Assembly: GCA_019925095.2 (NCBI GenBank)
Contig: CM034407.1
Location: 1,838,210-1,902,209 of the forward strand
DNA: 64,000 nt
DNA from: Dendrolimus kikuchii
Taxonomy: Eukaryota; Arthropoda; Insecta; Lepidoptera; Lasiocampidae
Reading direction: 5' to 3'
In this document: one piece after another, positions 31,761-42,862 of the stretch
How the letters are laid out: each line of letters opens with the position of its first letter
Numbering within the stretch: the stretch's first letter is position 1
Notes under the pieces: model-generated
Told to the model about the DNA's origin: nothing
Database searches by the model: none
The model's input: only the letters and a program-made list of their open reading frames with translations
Made by a program: the position numbers and the translations under genes

Positions 31761-32333
31761 TTTTAATAGAATTTTCAGGGAGACTCTAGAGGGACTGTTG
31801 CGTACTAAAAGATTCATAGCAAATAACGGGCAGCCTAGCGCAGAACATTAAAAAAAATTCAATAAAAATATGTATAATTTCCAAAAATAAATATTTTAAG
31901 AACAGTTCATGCATTTTTAATCTTAAAAAATCTTCTAAATTGAGGTGGTAGATCTACCAATTTTGCATTTTACATTCAACCAACTTCTACCAACATTTGG
32001 CATATAATCTACTAATTTTCCAAAATTCGGGTTGGCAACACTGTTGTGTATTGTCATTGCATTCTGTTTTGTCATTCGCTTTTCATATTTTTGCGCAAGT
32101 GAATGTGTTTTTCCGAATTTCTAGGGATTTATTATTTTAAACGACCTCTGCTTGTATACTGGAATCTGAACTGCCTTCTGACTGACCCCCGCTTGAACAT
32201 TGGACACCGTACCGTGGCACCCCTGTTGCTCTTTGCTAGGAAACCGGATCTTTAGTTATTATTTAACAACATAATGAGCCTGTGCAGTTATAAGAGAATG
32301 GATCTCACCACGCACAGTTAGTATATTAGTCTT
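31761..32333. other. spacer before the non-autonomous BEL element
   Basis: AT-rich, then a short GC-richer part. GTCTT precedes the LTR and would be the left target duplication, but its partner is lost with the truncated right LTR. Confidence 0.4.
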
Positions 32334-32643
32334 TGTTGGAGCACGCACGGGGAGAGACGCGCGGAGGAGGTGGGGCCGCCCCACGACCAGGGCTGGGCCG
32401 CAGGCGGCGGCTGCCGTGGGATCGCGGAACACTCGCCCGCACGACGGCTAGCGCGACGGACGACCATAAATTGTATATTAACTACCAATAAACCAGCATC
32501 TATCTAGATATCTATCTTTTATACAGTCCACGATAATTAAACCACCTCATCAGTGTGTCTGCTAGACAGGCATACTCTTCTACATGGTCCAATCGAGCCG
32601 TCAATGAAAAAATAAAACATAAAAAGAAGTTTTGAATATACAA
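32334..32643 (+). repeat. 5' LTR of BEL family A
   Basis: Starts TGTTGGAGCACGCACGGGG. The end is placed at about 32,643, before TGGTCGCCGCGCCCGGAC (32,647-32,664), a plausible primer-binding site. The first 232 bp match 36,780-37,011. An alternative end at GACA (32,568) cannot be excluded. Confidence 0.75.
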
Positions 32644-33163
32644 CGGTGGTCGCCGCGCCCGGACTTTGGATCCGTCGAAGTCGAACGTATGAGTCATCAT
32701 AGTCGAAGAAGGGAAGACGTCAAGGAACTGGATGGACGGTTTGGTCACTCGTGAGTTCGTTCCAATTTATTCCTTTCCTTCTCTGTCCATATTTCTTTTC
32801 TTAAAACAGCTCTGTTTGATTTAGTAGAAATATAGTGCCAACTTTTTTGCTATTGCATCTTAATTACCATTATACATATTTTCATTATTCACTTGTCACT
32901 TCATTCACGCATCTTGCTACCTAAATCAATTATTCGGCCTTATACTTATATTGCTTAAGTACCCACTTACGTATTTCGTGCATTATTACGAGCATTCTAT
33001 TTTTAGCCACGTTAACCAGTTCGATGCGCTTGCACATAAGACAAGTAACATTTAGCGATTATTTCATTACATTTTATTACTTTGCCATCAATCTTATCTA
33101 TCGCATTCTTCTTTAATTTCATTTTATTCTATTCTATTCATATTATTTCACTCATTTTTCGCT

Positions 33164-35185
33164 ATGGCTGAAGAAAAAATAGAAAAATTAATGAAAAAAC
33201 GCAGTTGTATGAAATCTAAGCTTACTATTTTCAATAATTTTCTCAATGCTTTTGAAACTTCCAGCACGTCTAAAAAACTGAAAATTCTAGACTTAGAAAG
33301 TCGTTTAAAAAAATTTGAAAACTTATATGCCGACTTTGACAAATTACAGTGCGACATTGAAATGCTTGCGGAGGACCTTGACAACGAGAGCGAAGAACGC
33401 GAAATGTTCGAAGATCATTATCATCAGCTGATAGCCACGGCGCGCAGCATACTAGGCGCGCGTTGCGGATCCGCTCACGCTCGCAATGATTCCGTGGCGA
33501 GTTTCAAGGATGCTCAGGCAGGTTTAATTAAATCAAATTGCGTTAGATTGCCAAAAATTGATTTACCCTCTTTTAGTGGTCATTATCAAAAATGGCTTGA
33601 ATATAAAGCTACTTTCATATCATTAATTCATTCAAGACAAGACATGGATAGTATTAATAAATTACATTACCTTCGTGCTTCATTAAAAGGCAGCGCTTTG
33701 CTTGTCATCGACAATTTAGATTTTAAATCGGAAAACTATGAATCCGCATGGGATTTATTATGTAGCCGATACGATAACAAAAGGTTGCTTGTTAACAATC
33801 ATATCAAAGAACTTTTTAATATTGAGCACATGCCCACCGAATCCTGTATTGCTATTCGTAATCTTATTGATGTTACAAATAAAAATTTGCGTGCATTATC
33901 TACTTTAGACGAGCCAACTCAGCACTGGGATACTTTAATAATACACATAATGACAGAAAAACTAGATAGTGTCACTCATAGGGTATGGGAAGAACATAGA
34001 AATAATCTAAAAAATCCACCGTCTTTAGAGACATTTACCAATTTCCTAAGTAACAGAGCTGACTTATTAGAATCTTTACAAGAAAATAAAAGCAATATTT
34101 ACAAAAATAATCCTTATGAAACTAATTCTAACCTACTTATAAATAATAATAATTACAAACTTAATCCTAACCAAACATATAATAATAAAAAATTAAATAA
34201 AAATAATAAAACATTATTTACATGCCCACTTTGCAATCAATTTCATTTCTTATTTAACTGTGAAACATTCAGAGCCCTTCCTGTTGAAAACCGTATTCAA
34301 AAGGCCAATGAATCAAAGGTCTGTCTTAATTGTTTACGGCCTGGGCACAATGAAAAGTATTGCAACCTTGTATCTTGTAAATATTGCAAAATAAAACACA
34401 ATACTCTTCTTCACTTAGATAAGCCACAAATAACACCAGAACCGGCTTTTCCATTAGACAATGTCATCAGTAACTTTGCAAGCTCTAGCAGCACAAAGCA
34501 GATTACTACTCCTTCGCACGTATTACTTTCCACAGCGTTGGTGAAAGTGGTGGACAGCAAGGGTGAAGTGCATCCTGCTCGAATGCTGCTCGACAATGGC
34601 AGCACAGCGAACTTCATTACACAGTCACTTTGCGGTAAGCTGGGTTTGTCACGACTTAGTGCGAGCTCCACGGTAACAGGTATAAATAATAATAATACTC
34701 TAATTACACAGTCTTGCAGTCTTACGTTTATGTCCTTCCATACTGACTATAAACATACTGTTGACTGTCTTATTCTACCCCATATTACCACCAAGTCGTT
34801 ACCGTCTTCTTATATTGAAACGGATAATATTCCTCTTCCTATAGGAATAAATCTCGCTGACCCTTCTTTTAATGTGCCTTCAGGCATAGACATATTGGTC
34901 GGTGCTGACGTATTTTGGTCCGTACTTGGCAAAAACTCCCTTGATTTGGGTGAAAATCAGCCTAAATTATATGAAACTACACTGGGTTGGCTGGTGTTAG
35001 GGCACATTGCTCGTCTTAAAACTCCATCTTCTTCTCCTGTTTGCAATTTTGCTAACGTGGAAACCAACTCAGGCTTATATCGTTTCAGTAGATTTGCAAA
35101 TATGAACAAAAAAAAAAAATTTCATCAACAAAAAGGAAAAGTCAAGGTTTACAAAAGTGTCAACCCTAAAATCGACATAATTTAA
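33164..35185 (+). CDS. BEL/Pao gag-protease, intact 673-residue ORF
   Basis: N-terminal coiled coil (about 1-100), DUF1759 capsid-like region (about 125-310; VRLPKIDLPSFSGHYQKWLE, LHYLRASLKGSALLV), Cys-rich nucleocapsid (CPLCNQFHFLFNC, CLNCLRPGHNEKYC, CKYCKIKHNTLLH; about 350-425), then an aspartic protease with MLLDNGSTANFI (about 480) and GIDILVGADVFWSVL, GWLVLGHI (about 585-625). In autonomous relatives pol continues directly from here; this frame ends after a Lys-rich tail of about 25 residues. An intact gag-protease without polymerase implies selection or recent origin: the particle proteins are made, replication enzymes come from elsewhere. Confidence 0.9.
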   Translation: MAEEKIEKLMKKRSCMKSKLTIFNNFLNAFETSSTSKKLKILDLESRLKKFENLYADFDKLQCDIEMLAEDLDNESEEREMFEDHYHQLIATARSILGARCGSAHARNDSVASFKDAQAGLIKSNCVRLPKIDLPSFSGHYQKWLEYKATFISLIHSRQDMDSINKLHYLRASLKGSALLVIDNLDFKSENYESAWDLLCSRYDNKRLLVNNHIKELFNIEHMPTESCIAIRNLIDVTNKNLRALSTLDEPTQHWDTLIIHIMTEKLDSVTHRVWEEHRNNLKNPPSLETFTNFLSNRADLLESLQENKSNIYKNNPYETNSNLLINNNNYKLNPNQTYNNKKLNKNNKTLFTCPLCNQFHFLFNCETFRALPVENRIQKANESKVCLNCLRPGHNEKYCNLVSCKYCKIKHNTLLHLDKPQITPEPAFPLDNVISNFASSSSTKQITTPSHVLLSTALVKVVDSKGEVHPARMLLDNGSTANFITQSLCGKLGLSRLSASSTVTGINNNNTLITQSCSLTFMSFHTDYKHTVDCLILPHITTKSLPSSYIETDNIPLPIGINLADPSFNVPSGIDILVGADVFWSVLGKNSLDLGENQPKLYETTLGWLVLGHIARLKTPSSSPVCNFANVETNSGLYRFSRFANMNKKKKFHQQKGKVKVYKSVNPKIDII

Positions 35186-36779
35186 TTTATATTGAAATAT
35201 AATACTTTTTTAATTTTACCCCTTCTTCCCCTAAACCAAATAATAAATTTGAAATGATAATTTACATGTTATATCTCTTCTAAAACCTTATTAGGTCTTC
35301 ATTAAGCGTATTATTAAATAATTTTTTCATATTATACACATATTAAAACCGTTGTCATTCACCAAACTTCACCTACTACAAATATAGGTTTGCGGATTTT
35401 TACTGGCTACAAGACTGTGCACTTAAGTATTAACCTGTTTAACTTTTAATATTAGCAAATTAAAATTTTGATAGCGACTCTTCTATAATTTTATATTTTG
35501 GCTAAAAAAAAAAAAAAAAAAATATTCTTAAAAAATAAAAAATTGTTCGTACTTGTATAAATTCAGAAACTTACAGAAAGTCACACGTGGAGCTACGTGC
35601 AGTCGTGGGAGAATCTAGCAAATTTATTTTCCCGCGGGCTGAAGGCTGATTTCATCAGCGGTTCCCGTTTATAGTGTACAAACCATCATTTTTGGCAAAT
35701 ATTAATAGTTCTTGGCTAAAACTACCCCGTAAAAATGTAACATTTTATTTACAAATAGTTTCTAACAAATGTTCAATATAATATACATATAATTAATAAC
35801 TTTACTGCTCATTTTCAGTATTAGAAATTAAAAATTCATTAAATTAAATTATAAATATATTATAATCATAAATTATTCTTAACAACATATCATTTATAAA
35901 TCATAATGGGTAACCTTTTAGGAAAAACGATTAATTTCCTCATCATAATTTTCACCTTATTCTTACAACGTAAACAACTTCATCTTATTATGTAGTAAAC
36001 ATTATCATTGACTAAAATCTCATATAATTAATTTCATCTTGTGTTTACATGCACCTTCTCAACATACATGCATAACGCTAAGCCAGTCTTGATAGCAAAC
36101 CAAAAAGGGTCGCAGTTGCAACTTATTAGTCTTTTTTGGCAATCTTTATCTGCAACTGAACAAAAACCTGTCAAATCGAGCTCATCACGGCATCGCGTAG
36201 CGAAACTATCTATGTGCCTCGACTTGTTTTATATTACCTTGACTAGGGAAATCTCAAAGCATCGTCTCAAAGTATCAACAATTTATTACATACCACACTT
36301 CAACGGCTCCTCCGAAGCCGCTGCGCGTTCCTCTACTTCAATTTATTCATCTAACTTATCTTTATAAGATGGCAACGTGTCTCAGTCAAATTGAGACTGT
36401 TTTAAGTTGACGCTTAATTACTCGTATGTCATCCAACCCTTCACATTTCCTTGCTCTCACTTCTTTTCCTTTCTTGGTTGGACGCTCACTTATGGCTATG
36501 CCACACCCACAAATCCAGGACGAAAACCTTAGCCGCCTTGAGAGATTCAAGCGGCAGATGATATGGCGATCATCAAGAACGACCTGAAGCTGTCCTGTTG
36601 CTGATTAAAATCAAGAATATTCCAGCACGTCTATGATCTTTGCGACGGGCTGTCCAAGAGCATCCAGGGACTGGTGCATTCAAGAGTTGCAACTTCAAGA
36701 GGGGTCTTATTCGAAGGACTTTTGACAACATATGTCCTTTTTCAGAATTTTGAAGGCTATTGCTTCAACCCGGGGAGCA
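35186..36779 (+). other. internal non-coding region of BEL family A, with faint integrase traces
   Basis: Mostly AT-rich, with a poly(A) run near 35,503-35,521. At 36,270-36,330 a frame reads STIYYIPHFNGSSEAAARS, which resembles the conserved end of a retroelement integrase core, and 36,690-36,750 could be a decayed integrase C-terminus. AACCCGGGGAGCA just before the right LTR is a possible polypurine-type tract. Confidence 0.4.
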
Positions 36780-37011
36780 TGTTGGAGCACGCACGGGGAG
36801 AGACGCGCGGAGGAGGTGGGGCCGCCCCACGACCACGGCTGGGCCGCAGGCGGCGGCTGCCGTGGGATCGCGGAACACTCGCCCGCACGACGGCTAGCGC
36901 GACGGACGACCATAAATTGTATATTAACTACCAATAAACCAGCATCTATCTAGATATCTATCTTTTATACAGTCCACGATAATTAAACCACCTCATCAGT
37001 GTGTCTGCTAG
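36780..37011 (+). repeat. 3' LTR of BEL family A, truncated
   Basis: 232 bp identical to 32,334-32,565 except one G/C difference near position 56. Truncated about 78 bp before the expected end at the junction with inverted BEL-B sequence. Confidence 0.85.
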
Positions 37012-37646
37012 TGATGGAGGAGAGGATTCATGGGAATGTTCGGGTAATGCGGTAAGTGGGCGACCTATAAGGAAATGACCAGCGGTTAGGACTTCGAAGT
37101 CTGTAGGGTCTGAAGACAGAGGGCAGAGTGGTCGAGAGTTGAGAACGGCCTCAATACGGGCTAAGAGTGTAGAAAATTCTTCAAAGGTCAGATGCTGCTC
37201 ACCTAATACGCGATAGAGTAATTGCTTAGTAGATTTCACGGCTGCCTCGTGCAGACCGCCAAAAGAAGGAGCTGAGGGCGGATTGAGCAACCATGTGATC
37301 TGCTGTGTGGCTAGCTTGTGCGTAATTCTATCATCATTGGCCTTTAAGAAGTTTTGTACTTCTATGAGCTGATTTCTTGCGCCGACATAGTTTGTACCGC
37401 AATCAGAGCGAATTAGGGTAGGGATTCCGCGCCGACTAACGAACCTTTGCAATGCCGCAAAAAAGGCGTCCGTAGAAAGTTCCGAGACAGCCTCTAAGTG
37501 CACTGCCTTGGTGGCGAGACAAACGAAAACACAAAAGTAGCCTTTGAGAAGTTTGGCATTGCGTAGAGTACTTGATTTAATTAGGAATGGTCCGGCAAAA
37601 TCCGTGGACACTTGACTAAACACCGGTTGTGGGCTGACTCGATCAG
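37012..37646 (-). pseudogene. inverted partial copy of the BEL family B integrase
   Basis: Minus-strand copy of the integrase from PQPVFSQVSTDFAGPF to HSHESSPPS. The apparent frame continues into LTR-A sequence (LADTLMRWFNYRGLYKR), which is chance read-through. It lacks the C-terminal domain. Confidence 0.85.
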
Positions 37647-38261
37647 CCGGTGTTTAGTCAAGTGTCCACGGATTTTGCCGGACCATTCCTAATTAAATCA
37701 AGTACTCTACGCAATGCCAAACTTCTCAAAGGCTACTTTTGTGTTTTCGTTTGTCTCGCCACCAAGGCAGTGCACTTAGAGGCTGTCTCGGAACTTTCTA
37801 CGGACGCCTTTTTTGCGGCATTGCAAAGGTTCGTTAGTCGGCGCGGAATCCCTACCCTAATTCGCTCTGATTGCGGTACAAACTATGTCGGCGCAAGAAA
37901 TCAGCTCATAGAAGTACAAAACTTCTTAAAGGCCAATGATGATAGAATTACGCACAAGCTAGCCACACAGCAGATCACATGGTTGCTCAATCCGCCCTCA
38001 GCTCCTTCTTTTGGCGGTCTGCACGAGGCAGCCGTGAAATCTACTAAGCAATTACTCTATCGCGTATTAGGTGAGCAGCATCTGACCTTTGAAGAATTTT
38101 CTACACTCTTAGCCCGTATTGAGGCCGTTCTCAACTCTCGACCACTCTGCCCTCTGTCTTCAGACCCTACAGACTTCGAAGTCCTAACCGCTGGTCATTT
38201 CCTTATAGGTCGCCCACTTACCGCATTACCCGAACATTCCCATGAATCCTCTCCTCCATCA
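37012..38261. repeat. inverted duplication: two 615-bp integrase arms, 20-bp loop
   Basis: Left arm 37,012-37,626 is the reverse complement of right arm 37,647-38,261, with a 20-bp spacer (37,627-37,646). Both arms translate to the same integrase sequence over 204 residues. The left arm plus spacer carries extra native coding sequence (PQPVF), so the left copy extends further upstream of the gene than the right one. Confidence 0.9.
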
Positions 38262-38612
38262 ACCCTACGACGTTTTCGCTTAGTGCAAGCGTTGGCTCAG
38301 CGATTTTGGACCTTGTGGTCGAAATCCTACCTGCACACTCTCCAATCCCGATCTAAATGGACTACGGAAACCAGTCGACCCAAGATTGGTGAGCTGGTAC
38401 TCATAAAGGAGGATAATCTTCCCAGACTCCAGTGGAAGATGGGAAGAATAAAGAAGATTCTGCCCGGAAAGGATGACGTCGTCCGAGTCGTAGAACTCAG
38501 CACCAAGGATGCTTCCCCTCGACGACAACAGCACTTAGTCAGCACTATAAATGGGAGCCGTCACCTTTTCCCCGGGCCCCAGGATGTTCACGCCACGCGT
38601 AACGAACGATGA
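37647..38612 (+). CDS. BEL/Pao integrase with C-terminal domain (family B), partial pol
   Basis: Reads VFSQVSTDFAGPFLI (first catalytic Asp), ATKAVHLEAVSELSTDAFFA, RRGIPTLIRSDCGTNYVGA (second Asp), PSAPSFGGLHEAAVKSTKQL (Glu), then the DUF5641-type domain with PKIGELVLIKEDNLPRLQWK. The stop lies inside the LTR, which starts at 38,585. The RT and RNase H that should precede it are replaced by the inverted copy of the integrase itself. Confidence 0.9.
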   Translation, partial: PVFSQVSTDFAGPFLIKSSTLRNAKLLKGYFCVFVCLATKAVHLEAVSELSTDAFFAALQRFVSRRGIPTLIRSDCGTNYVGARNQLIEVQNFLKANDDRITHKLATQQITWLLNPPSAPSFGGLHEAAVKSTKQLLYRVLGEQHLTFEEFSTLLARIEAVLNSRPLCPLSSDPTDFEVLTAGHFLIGRPLTALPEHSHESSPPSTLRRFRLVQALAQRFWTLWSKSYLHTLQSRSKWTTETSRPKIGELVLIKEDNLPRLQWKMGRIKKILPGKDDVVRVVELSTKDASPRRQQHLVSTINGSRHLFPGPQDVHATRNER

Positions 38613-38694
38613 TTCCCCGAAAAAGTAATTTACCCCGCACTTCCGCGTCTCAACGATCAGTCTGAATCGACCCGTCGTAAAGACATTCACGCAT
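38585..38694 (+). repeat. BEL family B 3' LTR, first 110 bp only
   Basis: TGTTCACGCCACGCGTAACG follows the integrase after CCCCAGGA. It matches the start of the 354-bp solo LTR at 16,497-16,850, so about two thirds of the LTR is missing; the sequence turns back on itself at 38,694. Confidence 0.85.
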
Positions 38695-38801
38695 ATGCGT
38701 GAATGTCTTTACGACGGGTCGATTCAGACTGATCGTTGAGACGCGGAAGTGCGGGGTAAATTACTTTTTCGGGGAATCATCGTTCGTTACGCGTGGCGTG
38801 A
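38588..38801. repeat. perfect 214-bp palindrome without spacer
   Basis: Arms of 107 bp, 38,588-38,694 and 38,695-38,801, are exact reverse complements; the centre is ACGCAT/ATGCGT. The left arm is the BEL-B LTR start. Confidence 0.95.
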
Positions 38802-40697
38802 TTCATCAGCTGTCAATGAGCCAAATAGTCAGGACATCCCTCATTTAGAGGAACCTCCTACAAGACAAGGAAATTATTCTGCACCAAGTGCACCTGTGGT
38901 TGGAACTCATATTGTCTTACCAAATTATTATAGAGCTGTAGAAACTGAAAGTAGGTGTTTTGTGGAAGGATTTCGGAGACATGAAAGAAACCGAATAACA
39001 ATTACAATGCGAAAACAGTTACTAAAAATGTATAACTATTATGTGCCTCCAACTAATCGCCTTTGTGATATCCATTTGGCATGCACATCATGGGACTTTC
39101 TCAATGATATTAGCGACAATATTATAAACACATTTAGTGCTAATCAAATTCAAGACATGTTTTCATTAAAAGAGTCGGATTGTAATTTTTTAGATTTCGA
39201 AAATGCTGAGTCTATGGAAGATAATATTTTTTACCATTGGGTTGGTTTCAATAAAGAGCAATTCAGACAGGTATTGAATGAAGTGCCTCAGTTTCTGAAT
39301 CTTAAAAGGGGATCAACCGTATTAGCCGCTTATTTAATTAAACTTAGGACCGGGGACTCTGATGATAGATTATCAACGCTGCTGCAGATTCCCAAAACTA
39401 CTTTAGGTACTCTTCTGGGTAAAGCTAGAAGTCTCTTATATGATTATTTTGTGCCCCACCACTTGGGATTAAATCATATAAATAAGCAGCAAATAATTGA
39501 AAGGAATCTCCTTATTCCAAATGCATTGTTTGGGAACCATAATAATGAAATAAAACCTAGTTGTTGTAGATGGCACATATGTATCTGTACAAAAAAACTC
39601 AAATTATAAATTCCAAAAAAAGACGTACAGTTTGCATTAATATCAAAACCTTGTTAAACCGTTTATGTTTGTTTGTACAGATGGATACATAATTGATGTT
39701 TGGGGCCCCTATCCCTCGACAACTTCAGATGCTGAAATAATTAATAGAGAATTTAGAAATGAATCTGTTCTCAGACAGTACTTTGAATCTGGAGATGCGT
39801 TTATATTGGATAGGGGCTTCCGGGATGCCTTGCCCTTACTCAATGAATGTGGCTATAGGACATATGTACCATCTTCTTTGCAACAGGGTGAATCCCAACT
39901 CTCAACCCTTGAAGCAAATAAATCGAGACTAGTTACAATATGTAGATGGGTTGTAGAAGTTGTTAATGGTAGGTTTAAGCGAGATTTTAAACTTTTTCAA
40001 CAAGATTTTTTTAATAGAGCGTCAAAAAATGTAATGGTACATTTTGAAGTGGCTGCTGCTTTAATAAATGCTTTCCACCCACCTATCGCAAATCGTAGTG
40101 ATGCTCAAGAAATTCTGCAAAAAATAAATCAGTACATGTATGTGGAAAATAGTTTAAGTAACTATGTGATTATCAACAATATAAATCGTCGCAGGGCTCA
40201 GTTCCAATCAATAGATGTAAGTAGAGATAATGTTAGCGAGTTTCCTGAATTAACATACAGCGAGCTTATTCTTGTCTCCTTAGGCTCATACCAAGTTAAA
40301 CAGGCTCGTTCTTACTATGGGGAGCATGTGAGAGAAAATGGCTCATATGTCATAGAAGTGTGTAGAGAGGTGGACAGTGCCCTACAGCAAGAGCTGTCTG
40401 TCAACATCGGACTCAACCTGGATGTTAAGAGGAAGGATAAAATCCAGGCATATAAGTCAAAGGATGTATTTTGTTTATATATTAGTGGACAGCTCTTTAA
40501 ATGGAAGGGATGCTATAATCCAATATTATTGTACGTGTATTGTTGGCAAAAGAACGGTTGGTTGCTGTGCCCACACCATGAGCATAATATGGTATCTTGG
40601 TTGGGCCCGGCATCAGGGTAGTCAGTTGCCTCCTGCACAATTTCTAGATACTATATTATTATATTATGATAATACTAATGAAGAAGGTGATGATTAA
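38802..40697 (+). pseudogene. ISL2EU-type (PIF/Harbinger-related) transposase, 5'-truncated and frameshifted
   Basis: The N-terminal part holds a zinc-finger-like motif (CFVEGFRRHERNRI ... LCDIHLACTSW), then HWVGFNKEQFRQVL and an HTH-like region. The DDE_Tnp_4-like nuclease follows: VVVDGTYVSVQKNSNY (first Asp), FMFVCTDGYIIDVWGPYPS, FILDRGFRDALPLL (Asp) and RWVVEVVNGRFKR (Glu). The C-terminus has an LGSYQVKQARSYYGEH module and a SWIM-like Cys-x-Cys ... Cys-x-His finger (YCTCIVG ... GCCAHT). Breaks: one-base shift near 39,555, TAA at about 39,628, and a shift near 40,550. The 5' end is cut by the BEL-B palindrome. Confidence 0.75.
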
Positions 40698-40839
40698 ACC
40701 ATTTATCACAATTATGTGTTTTTTATTTAAACATTTTTAACTAGTACATACAATATTAAATATAATAATATTAAATTCCAGTCATGTAGTGTTTTGAGTG
40801 GCCTAGCAGAGTAGAACCGTTAAGCTCCAACATATTCCC

Positions 40840-41529
40840 GGCGTTGAAGATTTGTCTTCAAAATAATAAAGAAGTATAAAGAAGAAGTTGAAGACACGAC
40901 GAATTACTCCCTTCTTATGACAGTCCTTACGTTGTCCACCCTTGTGAAGTCTATCCTTGGCATGGAGTATCGTCTCCCAAGACGCCACTTCAAAGGCCGG
41001 ATGTTCTTCTCCATGCGGCTACGAGAGCTGCTTTCTTAAGATGATCCACATAACTGCATCATTTTGTCTTACTCTGAAGCCAGAAAATATATACATTGTG
41101 AGGGCGTTTCCAATATGTTAACTAAGACCCTTACATGTTGAACCTCTGAAGACTGTTCATGTTCTGGTTGGAGACCTTCGGATGCGGCTAAGATGTAAGC
41201 GATCTTCCAATGAGGAGATAAGCGGAAATAAGAGGGTGGAAACAAGGCAAATGGAAAGAGGAGTGAAGGCATTATGAATTACGACTGGTTTTTATCTATG
41301 ATATTTTAAAGTTTACTTCAAAGTTAAGATGAACTAGACATAAGATACGCCTAAATGAAGCTTGGAAGAGTTGATGGTCAACTCTCAAAGTACACAAAGC
41401 GTGGTGTATGAGCCGATACAAGTAAACCGTTATACGAAAATTATGATGAATAGATGGACTGCCACGACGAACAATGAAGAGCTCGAGAGCAGCCAGATAA
41501 GAAAGCTTCCTTTGGTAAGTTAGAGACAA
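40840..41529 (-). pseudogene. BEL integrase remnant (family D)
   Basis: LAALELFIVRRGSPS (41,440-41,500 region) matches the RRG motif of BEL integrases; the second half, with WKIAYI and VRVLVNI, may be the C-terminal domain. The catalytic Asp is gone. It ends just before the LTR start at 40,833. Confidence 0.4.
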
Positions 41530-42535
41530 ACTCCAGGTGCACCACCGATATAGCTAAATAAATAAATGCATGTAGATATGTATAAGATTTAATTTAGCTT
41601 ATCTACGTATGCAGCAGCCTATAAGAATTGGTTTATTAGTCTGTCCCTGTTACTATAGATATGTCAATAAAGGTTATTTACTAACAAATATATTTCAATA
41701 ATAAGATGCAGTACGAGGCACGGTACTTGTTGCAATACGCAAATTATAAGTTTGTGTACGTTTTATAATTATCTCGGAATGTTATATGAATATTAATTAA
41801 ATTAAGATTTTAAAATAAGGCAATTTATGAATTAACGTTTGATTTATGATTATCATTAAGGAATAATTGTTTCAAGCGAAATATAAATAAATAAGTGTAA
41901 ATGAACTAAAGTGATGAATGATGCCTCATCCATAAAACTCGCGCTAGGTCCGCGGGCCCGCGAGATGGAGATTTTTATACGTATTCTCCAAGAGGCACAC
42001 GCATTGCCCCGTATAATCAGAATAACCTTCCCGTATCTCCGAAACACAAAGGTTTATGTAATTGTCATCAATTGACACGCCGCATTACTGATCTTCGTCA
42101 AGTGATTCTTAAATAAAGAATAAGACACCGTTGGTACTCAGATAAATTGCTGGATGCCGTGTCACCTATGGAGGCAATTAAGTTTATAATTTCGAAATCA
42201 ATGCGAAGTTGTGCCAAATACGTTCTCGACGCTGTCCGCTCCATCTTTTATGATGATGAAGAACGCGACAAGCAAAGACAGATCAGGCGTGCGTACTGTG
42301 CTAATGATGTCCAGAAGATGTTCGCTCCATCGAGTATGTGAATGGAGAACGCAACAAGAAAGACGGACAAACCCATCGGCATTGGTATATTTTATGTCAT
42401 ATACCTTAAGTATGTTTGTACATACTTAGCAGAAATTGATATTTTATGCAATAGTAAATGGTTAATGATTTTATAATAATGTTACCAGTGGAAGACGTTA
42501 TTTGAAGAACGCAAGATCTGGTCAACATTGTATGT

Positions 42536-42862
42536 TTATGCGAATCTGACTGCGTAAAAGCAGTAATTTGGTAAATAAGGCTTACCGAACAAAATTTGTG
42601 TAAGGACAAAGTTTGCAATGCTACCTATATCCAATAAGACCCCGGCGTGGTGTGTCCGTACGTCGGCACCTACCACTGTGACGCTGGCGCTATGGATGGT
42701 AACATATGACGTGATATAATAAGAGTCGTTATTGTTCGATAAGATGAAGAGCTCAAGCATCGGTGACTCGTCATAAAGATACAATAACTTATTATGTTTG
42801 ATGTTACAGTACTTACAATTAAGATTTGTGTATGAGTGTCCTAGAAGAAGGCACTTAGGCAT
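42536..42862 (-). pseudogene. BEL nucleocapsid/protease remnant (family D)
   Basis: Reads KCLLLGHSYTNLNCKYCNIK, then GVLLDIGSIANFVLTQI, matching the CxxC knuckle and the protease LLDNGSTANF motif of the family A protein; the catalytic D-N/T-G is changed to D-I-G. One short frame survives. Confidence 0.65.

Larger units (their letters stand above)
32334..37011 (+). mobile_element. non-autonomous BEL element (family A): LTR, gag-protease, no RT, LTR
   Basis: Two direct copies of a TGTTGGAGCACGCACGGGG-initiated LTR flank an intact gag-protease gene and 1.6 kb of largely non-coding AT-rich DNA where RT, RNase H and integrase should be. The LTRs differ by a single base over 232 aligned positions by eye, so insertion was recent, and the RT must have been supplied in trans. 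The right LTR is cut at 37,011 by inverted integrase sequence from a different BEL family. Confidence 0.8.

Noticed and set aside
32512..32748. Minus-strand ORF reading into LTR-A
   Set aside because: Its C-terminal part appears fused to the inverted integrase at 37 kb only because both copies contain the LTR.
36674..36953. Overlapping ORFs in the BEL-A LTR
   Set aside because: They sit in LTR DNA, occur identically in the other LTR and are GC-driven.
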